Shown here one piece after another: positions 10,615-20,759 of a stretch of 64,000 nucleotides of DNA (within the stretch, counting starts at the first letter, position 1; each line of letters opens with the position of its first letter). The stretch lies in contig QNQO01000199.1 of NCBI GenBank assembly GCA_003290165.1, positions 1-64,000 on the forward strand, in the 5' to 3' direction. The notes beneath the pieces are model-generated. The model ran no database searches. It saw only the letters and a list, made by a program, of their open reading frames with translations, and had not been told where the DNA came from. Made by a program: the position numbers and the translations under genes. The stretch is from Berberis thunbergii. Taxonomy: Eukaryota; Streptophyta; Magnoliopsida; Ranunculales; Berberidaceae.

Positions 10615-11122
10615 TACTACAAGAAAAATGTTGATTAATAGCTTTTCAAAACGCTATAATATTAGTCTACAATATCATTTTTAAAGGATATAAACATACT
10701 GTAGCATTTCAAAACCGCTATGGTATAGTATATAAGAACGTTTATAGCAGTTTTAAAACGCTATGGTAGACTATAAATAGCGATTTTCAAACGCCATAGT
10801 AGGCTATTCCATAGCGGGTTTATAGTCTGCCATAGCGATTTTAAACTGCTATGTATAGTCTACCATAGCGGTTTTAAAACGCTATAGTAGAGTATTCCAT
10901 AACGGTTTTATAGTCTTCGATAGCGTTTTTAAACTGCTATGTATAGTCTACCATAGCGGTTTTAAAACCGCTATAAATAGTCTACCTACCATAGCGGTTT
11001 AAAAACGCTATGATAGCCCGTGTTTCTTTTATAGCTTTGGCTGTCATAGCGGTTACTAAACCGCTATAGTAGGATACCATAGCGGTTTTGAAACGCTATT
11101 GATGAGACTTTTTCTTGTAGTG
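10615..11122. mobile_element. CACTA-like MITE built of palindromic ATAGCGGTTT repeats
   Basis: The right end is TTTTTCTTGTAGTG, the complement of the plant CACTA terminus CACTACAAGAAAAA. The left end is TACTACAAGAAAAA, with one change. The whole 508 bases consist of alternating copies of ATAGCGGTTT and its complement AAACCGCTAT, so long stretches can fold back. No coding capacity. A 3-bp target duplication is not evident (CTC against TAT). This organisation matches the subterminal repeats of CACTA elements, but the motif differs from AGCGACGG in the element at 50906, so it is a different family. Confidence 0.75.
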
Positions 11123-11145
11123 TATCCCCTATAGGATAAAGATAA

Positions 11146-11231
11146 GCGCCATTTGAAATGGTGCTCAAGCTAAGGTCCATTTGAAGTGGCGCTCAAGCTA
11201 ACCGCCATTTGAAGTGGTGCTCAACTTTTGA
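11146..11231. repeat. Three tandem 28-base hairpin units
   Basis: Three copies of a unit around GCGCCATTTGAAATGGTGC. Each copy is itself a near-perfect inverted repeat, with mismatches in the first arm of copy 2. No gene is associated. Confidence 0.65.
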
Positions 11232-11790
11232 AAATTTTCGCCAACCACCACATGCATGGATACAATAATCCAACGCAACATTTTACACCTTAGAGCATCC
11301 ACAACAGACCAATTTGAGGTTATAAAGTGTGAAGTGGGACAATTTCTCTCCCCCACTATCCCTTGCATGATAAGGGTAGTGTGGCATTTGAAATGGCGTT
11401 CTTCTTCTTTTTATTGTCAACATTATCCAATGGCTACTTGCACCACCAATATAATGGGTCTTTGGGCCCAATGGCTCGTTTCACCCCATGGATATTCTTT
11501 ATATAAGCAATCAATTTCCTCACCAGATTTATCCAAAAATAATCAAGCCACCTCTTTGTGCAATTTCTTCCCATTCCAAGAGCTCACATTCTTTTTCGTT
11601 AGTTTTGTCTCTCTACTCAATGGCTCAAGGTGCATATGTTATTTTCAAGGGTCGTTGCCCCGATGGATCTTATCAAGCTAAACGAGTTCAAATTGCGCTT
11701 TTGCTAATTACCGGCTAGTGGTTGGATGTTCCATATTGGCATTTTCATTTTGGAATTTGTAGCTAGTAACTTAACAATAGTCAACTCTTG
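11232..11790. other. No supported gene; possible worn MITE end
   Basis: GAGCATCCACAAC at 11293, after TTA, resembles a PIF/Harbinger-type terminus, and a worn complement (GTGGTTGGATGTTC) lies near 11718-11731. The 142-codon frame through here has no recognisable domain and I do not call it a gene. Confidence 0.25.
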
Positions 11791-11798
11791 CTCAAAAG

Positions 11799-12317
11799 TA
11801 GGGATGGTAGTGGGGTGAATTTTCACGAATATCCGTCCTGCCTGTCCTGTTTGGGGTGGTTTTGGTCATGGCTAAATGGAGGTTGGGGCGAATACAGATA
11901 TCCAAACTATATTCGTTTATTAATCAGGGCGGCTACGGACTTGGCCATGTTCGCCCCGTAGATATCCATATATATAGGTATTTTACTTAAATAACCCTAA
12001 ACCATTAAGAGACTGTAACCCTACACAAATCTCCACACCACTTTCCACCTATTTGTTCTCTCACTCTCGCCTCTCTGCTCTCTTCGCCTCCCTCTTCTCA
12101 TCTTCTTCTTCCTCTCTTCTTATCTTCTTCATCTCCTCGGCTTGGATTTGACATCAATATTATGGACTCCTCCAAGTCTATGCGACGACCAAACATAGCA
12201 AAACACATACAGCCGTCAGAGTAAAAGTAGATCATGAGAAGATAAGATTTTTCTTTAGGTCTGTATGAGTTCTTCAATTTTGTGGATTTTCCCAAATCCA
12301 CTCCGTTGCCATCCCCA
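11799..12317. mobile_element. Non-autonomous hAT-type element (519 bp)
   Basis: The termini TAGGGATGGTAGTGGGG and CCGTTGCCATCCCCA are inverted repeats. Flanking 8-mers are CTCAAAAG (11791-11798) and CTCAAAAA (12318-12325), a 7-of-8 match to the 8-bp target duplication expected of hAT elements. The interior is C/T-rich and noncoding. Confidence 0.65.
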
Positions 12318-12325
12318 CTCAAAAA

Positions 12326-12953
12326 CCAAATGTGACAATTGTTTGAGCTTTAATGGGAAAGCCCAAAGGACGGTGGGTTCATGCTCCAATGGGAAAGCCC
12401 AAAGCTTAGTGGGTTTGCGCTTTCAGCCAAAACCATAGCTAGAAAGGGTATGGATTGTAAATAATATAAAACAGTTATTTTAACCCCAAAACTTACCTTT
12501 TTAGGCATGTTTTAGAGTTTTTTGAATGACCCATTGCAGTACATCCACCCTCCACCTTTTTAGCTTGAGGTTAAGCTCTCCATTACAGTTGCTCTCAATA
12601 TATGATGACATGTTATTATTATTATCATTTGTACCAAACTCTAATCAAGTTTTAGAAGTAATCAAATTTAATTATAATTTTGATAAACCCACAGTCAAAA
12701 TCTTAGGTGAAAATTTGGTCAAAGTTTGACCAATAATATGACTGTAATTATCTCATGACCAATAGTAAGATTACGAGTGAAATCAGAGAGAGGTATATGT
12801 AAATTAAAAAAAAATCATAGTTTGGGATGAACTTGATATGTACCTTTCAAAATTAATGTACGTTGTGTACTTTGTCGTTTTGTAGAGTATATGTCGAATT
12901 TCAAGTCCATAAAATCTCTAAATTTCAATCAAGTGAGTAATGATTCCTCAAGT
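12326..12953. other. No gene seen
   Basis: AT-rich intergenic sequence. The words ATGGGAAAGCCCAAAG near 12354 and 12392 form a short direct repeat. No domain is seen in any frame. Confidence 0.3.
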
Positions 12954-12962
12954 AGCAGTGAT

Positions 12963-13281
12963 CAGTGGTCTAAAAAAAAGGTCTAGGCGAAGCCTAAGCG
13001 CTAGGCGGCTGGGAACTGCCCAGGCGGGCTGAGCGGGCTAGGTGACCTCCTAGGCGGATTTATTATTATTATTATTATTTTATACTTCAAGTTCGGAAAA
13101 AAAAAATTAAGACTATTTTTCTTATATATTTTGCACATGTATCTTGGCATTGAATTGGAAGTAATTTATATGTTATTATGCTGAACTTTTATAAATTATA
13201 ATAAATAAATAACCGCCTACGCAGAGCCTAATCCTCTGGGTGCTAATCGCCTGCCCACAACCTAGCGTCTTTTAGAACATT
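12963..13281. mobile_element. Mutator-like MITE, copy 1 (about 319 bp)
   Basis: Begins CAGTGGTCTAAAAA and ends TTTTAGAACATT, with inner arms of GCCTAGGCG-type repeats around an AT-rich core. It is clearly homologous to 49452-49774. The flanking 9-mers AGCAGTGAT and GGTAGTAAT differ by three transitions and may be a worn target duplication. Confidence 0.65.
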
Positions 13282-13290
13282 GGTAGTAAT

Positions 13291-14172
13291 ACAATATCCT
13301 TGTGATAAAATTCAAAACGGATCAAACCACTACCACTAGCTTGTTGTTACTTGTACACGTGATGAATACAAAGCCTACTACAGCCTTTACAGGCGTTTCT
13401 ATAACAAAATGTGCAATCGGGTCTTTGAGAGCCGTCTACTAATAGAACTTGTGCATGATCTTGTCCTCCACTATTTTTTGCATGCGTAGACCAACACCCA
13501 TGGCTTGCGATATTAAAGTGTACACGCAACAATCACTGTCTAGCTATTACTTTGAGTTTTGTACAAGTCATGTCTATATCTCTAACACATGTCAAACCAT
13601 TCGTATAGACTTCTCGGATCCTAATGGGCTTTTTCTTAAGTGCATCGGTAAAGTGCTTGATATTTTTCCTACGGTACGTGATAGCACCAGGCAAGATACC
13701 AGTGCACTGTAGTATTACTCATCCTAATGATGTAGGTTTGTCGTGATGTATTGGCCTTGCCATCTAGCTCCAAGCTTCCTGCAATTTGGTTCCATGGTTC
13801 CTACATGGGTTTCCTTAGTATCCACTCATCTGTACTGAACTCGTGCCTCTGTAGCTTTGTGTTGAATGTTGTTTGTACTACTGGTGATACAATATTAGTA
13901 TTCTGAGTGCTTCATCCATGTGTTCTTTTACAAGCTCGAGGTCTCATGCTAAGATGCCATCGTCTTGTCCAGATTCCAATTGAAAGAGTCTTTTATTGTT
14001 TTAAGTATGTTCCTGATCTTTAGGTCAGTACCTGTTTAAAGGGTGAGTGGTTGAGAATAAATCGGAGTCTGTAAGCCTATAAAGGCAATACCTTCTTCAT
14101 CAAATAAAATCACTCTTGCAGTGCCATTTGCTCTTCATTTTTACTCTGTATTTGCATCTCTAATTTCAACAT
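13291..14172 (+). repeat. Flank and 5' LTR remnant of the copia element
   Basis: The last few hundred bases before 14172 look like the R-U5 end of a copia LTR: AAGCCTATAAAGGC, AATAAA-rich sequence, and an end at CAACA just before a primer binding site. The LTR start cannot be placed because the 3' LTR is truncated. No gene is supported in 13291-13700. Confidence 0.45.
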
Positions 14173-14174
14173 TG

Positions 14175-14186
14175 TGGTAACAGAGC
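14175..14186 (+). other. Primer binding site of the copia element
   Basis: TGGTAACAGAGC, one base different from the initiator tRNA-Met site TGGTATCAGAGC, three bases after the LTR remnant. Confidence 0.65.
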
Positions 14187-14274
14187 GGGTTTTTTTTATT
14201 GGGTGAGTGGGAAATTGTGAGAGTGTGAGCGTAAACACAAAAGGGGAAAACACTAAGAGTGAGAGTGTACATCT

Positions 14275-17200
14275 ATGGCATTTGCACCATCTGGAATTGG
14301 GTCCTCATCATCCCCTCTCATACCTATCTTCACTGGGGAAAAGTATGAGTTTTGGAGTATCAAAATGAAAACCCTGTTCAAGTCACAAGATTTGTGGGAC
14401 TTGGTTGAAGGTGGCTTCCTCCATTTGGTAGATCCTGACCAAGAAAAAGACAAGAGTTTACAAGAAAACAGAAAGAAGGATGCTAAAGCCTTGTTCTTCA
14501 TTTAACAAGCAGTGCATGAGACAATATTTTCTCGCATTGCCTCAGCAAGCACTTCAAAGGGGGTGTGGGAGACGTTGAAGAAGGAATTTCAAGGCACTTA
14601 AAAGGTAATTAATGTTAAATTACAAACTCTTCGCCGAGAGTTTGAGACGTTATTTATGAAAAATAATGAATTGGTGCAAGAGCATTTATCAAGAGTTACT
14701 GGAGTTGTGAGTCAAATGAAGGCATATGGTGAAAAAGTTAGTGATGAAATTGTTGTTGCAAAAGTTTTAAGGAGTCTACCTCCTAAGTTTGATCATGTAG
14801 TTGCTGCAATTGAAGAATCAAAAGATTTATCAGTATTTTCTTTTGATGAACTAATGGGTTCTTTGCAAGCTCATGAATCAAGAATCAATAAGTCGGTGGA
14901 GAAAAATGAAGAAAGAGCCTTTCAAGCAAAGGAAGAGCAATTGTTGGAACAAGGGGCACAAGGACGTGGTAGAGGAAGCTTTAGATGCAGAGGTCGCACT
15001 GGATGGATGAGTGCAGTGCAATGTTTCAAATGTAAGAAATTTGGCCACATCGCCGATAATTGCTAGCAGAACAGTCATCAAGCTAGCTACGCAGAGGAGG
15101 AAGAGGAAGAAAACATGTTTTTTATGGCTCATTCAGCAGTCACCGGAAAAGAAGCCAGTGTGTGCTTCGTGGATAGTGGATGCTCTCATCATATGACTGG
15201 AGATAGGTCAGCCTTTAAGGAATTGGATGAGACTAACAAGAAACATATTTGGCTGGGTGATAACTAGCAAATACAAGTAGAAGGCAAAGGTATTGTTGCT
15301 GTCCATACTAGTCAAGGTAAAATAAAACTCATTCAAAATGTTTTGTTTGCTCCAAGTCTGGCACACAATCTGCTAAGTGTTGGTCAATTGATTGATAGTG
15401 TATTCTCTGTCTTGTTTGATAATGGAATGTGTGTTATTACTTGCAAAAAAATTGGTCAGGTCCTTGCCAATATTCACAAGACAGCAAATAGAATGTTTCC
15501 ACTTGAAATTTAATCATGCTCTAGCTGTTAGTCAAAAAATGATGAAGCATCTAGGCTGTGGCATTTACGTTATCGGCATTTGAACATGTCTGGATTAAGA
15601 CTGTTGCACCAAAATGAGATGGTTGTTGGTTTGCCAAAATTAGAGTCAACTTACTATGTGTGTAAAGGTTGTATGTATGGCAAACAACACAGAAGATCTT
15701 TTGTTGTCGGAAAGTTTTGGAGAGCCTCTAGTTGTCTTGAGCTCATTCATGCAGACTTGTGTGGTCCTATGCATATAGAATCACTTAGTGGAAGTCGATA
15801 TTTTCTGCTATTTACTGATGATTATAGTCGTATGAGTTGGATATATTTTTTGAAGTTCAAATCCGAAACTTTTGAAAACTTCAAGAAATTCAAGGCTTTG
15901 GTAGAAAATCAGAGTGGTAATAGAATAAAGGTTCTTCGTACAGACAGAGGTGGAGAATTTCTATCTCAAGAATTTAATCTATTTTGTGAGACTCATGGTA
16001 TTCACAGGGAATTAACAACACCTCACACTCCAGAGCAAAATGGGATCGTTGAGCGGAAGAATTGGACTGTAGTAGAGATGGCAAGAAGCATGTTGAAGAG
16101 TCAGAACCTTCCAAATCAATTTTGGGCTGAGGCTGTTAGTACCGCGGTCTACTTGCTGAATATCTCTCCTACTAAAGCTGTTATAGACCAGACACCTTTT
16201 GAAGCATGGAAAGGTATAAAGCCATCGATGAGTCATTTGAGGATTTTTGGTTGTATAGCCTATGCACTAGTAAATTCTCACCAACTTCATAAGCTTGATG
16301 AAAAGTCTGAAAAATGTATATTTGTTGGTTACTGCTCACAATCGAAAGCTTTTCGCTTGTATAATCCCATAACTGGGAAGCTCATTATTAGGAGGGATGT
16401 ATACTTTGATGAAGCCTCATGTTGCAAATGGAACAGCGATACCAAATCACCAGAAATCCTAAAAGAAGAAGCTCCAAATGAAGTACTGAATCAGCCATCT
16501 ATTGCTGCAACAGACCATTCAAATGGTAGCAACAGTAGCATCCGTAGCAGTTCAATGTCAATAGTATCTGACTCAGAAGATTCAGACGAGACTCCTCTAT
16601 GCAAGTTTCGATCACTTACAGAAATTTATGAAACTTGTACCTTTGCTATATTTGGTGTAAATCCAACTTGCTTTATGGAAGCTGTAGAAAAAGAAGAATG
16701 GAGATATGCAATGAAAGAAGAGCTAACAGCGATAAGGAAAAATGAAACATGGAACTTGGAACTTGGTGGATCTACCAGAAGGTAGGAATGTTATTGGCTT
16801 GAAATGGGTGTTTAAGACGAAGTATAATGCTGATGGTAATGTGCAAAAATACAAAGCCATATTAGTAGCAAAAGGGTACTCGCAACAAGAAGGTATTGAC
16901 TTTGAAGAAACTTTTTCACCAGTTGCTCGTTTTGAAACAGTGAGAGCTATATTGGCATTGGCTGCGCAATTGAAGTGGGAGGTTTATCAGTTTGATGTAA
17001 AGTCAACCTTTCTTAATGGTGACTTGGAAGAAGTATATGTAAACCAGCCTGATGGTTTTGTGGTAAAAGGAGAAGAAAACAAAGTATACAAGCTGAAGAA
17101 AGCACTTTATGGGCTCAAACAAGCTCCGCGTGGTACAGTAAGATAGACTCATATTTCAGAGAAAATGGGTATGAAAGAAGTAAGAATGAACCTACTTTAT

Positions 17201-18200
17201 ACGTGAAGAAGCATCAATGTGATTTCTTGATTGTTTGTTTGTATGTTGATGATATGATATACATGGGTTCTTCTTATTTTCTTAGTTTAGATCTTGCATG
17301 ATGAACAAGTTTGAAATGATAGACTTAGGCCTACTACATTATTTTCTTGGAATTGAAGTGAAACAAGGAGAATATGGAATTTTCATTTCACAAAGAAAAT
17401 ATGTTGTTGATCTTCTCAAAAGATTTAACATGCTCAATTGCAAAGTGGTGAGTACTCCGATGAATGTGAATGAGAAGTTTCAGCTTGTTGATGGTACTGA
17501 AAAAGTAGATGGAAGTTATTTCATAAGCGTAGTTGGAGGTCTGGTTTATTTTACTCAAACTCGCCCGGATATAGCTTTTTTTGTTGGGGTCATTTCAAGG
17601 TTCATGCACGCTCCCACAAAGCTTCGTCTTGGAGTAGCTAAGAGAGTCTTGCGTTACATTGCTAGAACTACAACATTTGGCCTATGGTATTCACATAATC
17701 CTAATTTCACTTTATGTGGTTTTTCAGATAGTGATTGGGCAGGGTCCTTGGATAATAGAAAGATTGTCTCTGAAAAATTCTTTACTCTTGGTTCTGCTGC
17801 TATCATTTGGAGCTCAAAGAAACAATCAACTATTGCACTATCATCATCAAAAGCAGAGTACGTTGCAGCAACATATTCAGCATGTCGAGCATTATGGCTG
17901 AGGAAATTGTTTGTTGATCTTCATCAAGAGCAAGAGGGAGCAACTGAGATTTTCTGTGACAATTTATCAACGATATCAATGACCAAAAATCCAGTATTTC
18001 ACGGGAGATCAATACAGATAGACTTACGGCATCATTTCATTCGAGAGCTGGTTGCAAAAGGATTGATCAAGCTGAAGAATTGCAGCACAGAAGAACAAGC
18101 TGCAGATATTCTCACGAAAGCACTGCCTCAAGGAAAACATAATTACTTTATGTTTCGTCTTGGTGTTTGCAATTTTAAATCAAGGGGGAGTGTTGGAAAA
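14275..18200 (+). pseudogene. Ty1/copia gag-pol, multiply broken
   Basis: Domain order gag-PR-INT-RT-RH identifies copia. One frame from the ATG at 14275 runs through gag, protease and integrase, interrupted by stops at 14503, 14599, 15064, 15265, 15511 and 15528. Features: a CCHC knuckle (CFKCKKFGHIADNC) at about 15023-15066, protease VDSGCSHHM near 15170-15200, GAG-pre-integrase HLRYRHLN near 15560-15584, integrase with a TDDYSR Asp, TDRGGEF and ERKN. A 7-base tandem duplication of GAACTTG (16752-16765) shifts the frame into RT. RT continues ([19 protein letters not shown]) to a second shift near 17132, where about four bases are missing. LYVDDM lies near 17236-17256. A third shift is near 17285-17297, then RNase H (SDSDWAGS, SSSKAEYVA) to 18200. 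No function is retained. The lineage within copia is not assigned. Confidence 0.92.
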
Positions 18201-18215
18201 TGATTCAAAATATCA
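18180..18215 (+). repeat. Polypurine tract and truncated 3' LTR start
   Basis: CAAGGGGGAG is followed by TGTTGG, the usual copia tract and LTR start. The sequence after it does not repeat the 5' LTR remnant, so the 3' LTR is cut off and its extent cannot be measured. Confidence 0.6.
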
Positions 18216-20060
18216 CGTAGTTGTTGGGTCAAATAAGTCTATTATATTGGGGGACCAAAGAGTGAGATTTTCATGTTCACGAGACTTTCATTCCCACCAT
18301 TGATCACAAAATCAAATGGTAGATGTGGAATGATACATCAATTTAGCCTAAAATGTAGGGGTCCCCTCATGGATTCCCATGGCATAGGATTCCATATAAC
18401 CAAACACACCCTAAGTCTTCACAGTCATCCGAGCAAAAATCATCCCCAACTCCTCACAGATCTCGAAGTAGGGACGAATGGTAGAGCTCTACAGCCCTTT
18501 AATTCATCTTGTTTGTAACTGGAAACATATATTGGCCTGGGTGTTATATAATCCGAGTAGTCTAACAGATAGGCTCACGGGGTATACACTAGTAGCAGAG
18601 TTGTCAATCTTTGTATCTAGGGTCTTCCTTATCTGGTATTTTTCAGACACTTCTTGCTAGGGTTGAGTCAGTTTCCAGCATTGTTTAGTCTATTCTAAAC
18701 GTTGCTTCTATTGCTCATCTTCGTCAAAACCATATTAGGGTGGAATTCTCTCAGCCCTGCAGTGGGCACCAAAAGATGTCATGGCAAATCTGTTCCTTGA
18801 CCTTCCTCGAGATGGTTCAAGGGAGATCCACAGGCTGGATGCTTACTGCTAGATCGATTGCGTTGCTCTTGAATGTACCCAATATGAGCTAGATGGGGGT
18901 GTACCTATAAAAGCACTTCGACTCCCAATTGAGGCCAAGAAAAATTACAACTACTGGGTTAGGTTGTTTAGCTTCCATGTGGCTATAAACAAGGCCACTG
19001 GGTTGTACCATTTTGGCTAGGACTAGGACTCCTGGTATCATGTTTTCTACAAAAAAACCCAATTTGTATAGAGACTTGATGTAATCCCTTCAGGAATTTA
19101 ACTTTTGGAACTATTTTGGATTCTGCACAGTCCTGTGTAATCAACTATCATAGTTAAATTTGAGCTATGATATATGTCTACCCATGTGTCGAGTGCACTT
19201 ATTGGAACTAGGTGTACATAGCTTGAGTAGGTGCTCAAATCATAATTTGGAAATTTGGTTCCATCTCTAGGTGTTGAGATGTCTTGAATAGTATTTAGGT
19301 GTGTACCCACCATGGTAGTGCACAACAATCAGCATGACGCTGATAACGGTTGGCGTGGACCCCTAAACAACACTGAGGTGTGTATCTCGAGGTCTTGATG
19401 TCTCGTCCTGCAAGTTAGCTTATAAACAATATTTTGTGGTGCAAATAACTATCATCAGTGAATTAAACACGTATCTTGAGGTGAAGATCAAAGTGTGGAT
19501 CTCGAGAAATGTATCTAATAAAATTATTTATGGGCAACCTTAAGGCCACATGTTATGAACTAAAAATAAGGTAAGAACTTAGTCAAGTAAACCTGTGATT
19601 ACTTTGGATAAATTTAGGATGGCTAATCATGTCGATGTTAATAGAAAATGCCAATACTATGATTGTAACAAAAAAAAATTCGATGGTGATGACAAAGACT
19701 TCGATAGAAGCAATGCCAAAAGAAATCAGGAAGCGCATGGAAACTCCGATTTAAACCGACCGGCGCCAATTAAAATTTGCATTGATACTACTCAAAATTC
19801 CTACAAACTAAGAATAAGACTCGTAAACATGAATTTAAATGTTACTTACAATACAAGTCATCTAAATCCTAGTTGTTCCTAAAATATTAAGCACCTAAAT
19901 TTATTGAATAAAATATCTTGGCAATTATAATATCCTATATCAACATAGATATACATAACTTAATTAATGAGCAAACAATTGTCTTTTTTGACTAATGAAA
20001 TAGAAAAGTTTTAGTTTAATAATTAAACTACAAAAAATTTGTGAGGTGTTTTTTGAATAA
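18216..20060. other. No gene seen
   Basis: AT-rich sequence with scattered short frames and no recognisable domain. ACCAAACACACCCTAAG near 18398-18414 looks like a generic MITE end, but no partner was found. Confidence 0.3.
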
Positions 20061-20065
20061 GAAAC

Positions 20066-20679
20066 TGATGATTCATCAAATCGTCCTCTGATCAGCAATA
20101 TACACGTGTCATGATAATTCATCTACATAACGAAGTAGGCTCGATTGCACGCTCATCCAGTGAGGCCCAAACAACAGTAAGCCCATCATTGACATAATCC
20201 AAACAATTGTCCGAGTTGCAATGAGATCTACCCAAGATGGGCAGGCAAGCAACACATTGGATCCGACTAGGAAACGTATATTTGAGTATAAGTCGGGGAA
20301 AGAAACTCCCTTGCATGGACGACACTCAGAATGGAAAACTTTTCCAACAGATCTAGGAGTACTAGTCGTGTAAGGAATCTATCCCACATGGACAACTCCC
20401 AATCATGAAAGGATTTCCACAACAAGATCATTTTCCCTAAACACCACGCTACCAAAGGCCTAGCCAAATGAAAACTCATTCACTATAAAATGGAGATAAG
20501 ATCGATGAACTAGAGGTACACAATATAACCCAATTTACAGTTTTAAGCTTCTCCTAAGGCTTATCTAACTTAAACATCAGAGTGCCAACATCCACCACAC
20601 GGTGTTCTTTGGTTCACGTTTTCTACCTGTGCAGGTCTAGGTAAGCGGCGAAGAAGTAAAACAAAAATCGATTACATCA
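20066..20679 (+). repeat. 5' LTR of element A
   Basis: Starts TGATGATTCATC, ends TTACATCA. It is homologous to the 3' LTR but clearly diverged, so this is an old insertion. Preceded by target duplication GAAAC. Confidence 0.85.
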
Positions 20680-20700
20680 GTTTGGCACCGTCCGTGGGGA
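20680..20700 (+). other. Primer binding region of element A
   Basis: GTTTGGCACCGTCCGTGGGG follows the LTR immediately. Element B has the related GTTTAGTGTCGTCTGTGGGG in the same place. This is not the initiator-Met site, and resembles the primer site usual in Tat-lineage elements. Confidence 0.6.
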
Positions 20701-20759
20701 ATGACATAGTTCCTCAGAAAAAAAAACTGTAGTTTCACATTTTCCAGAGAATTAGCGAG

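Noticed and set aside
11256..11681. 141-codon plus-strand frame as a gene
   Set aside because: No domain, AT-rich low-complexity translation, and overlap with possible MITE sequence.
11293..11731. PIF/Harbinger MITE
   Set aside because: The left end resembles such termini, but the right end is poorly matched and no TTA/TAA pair closes it.
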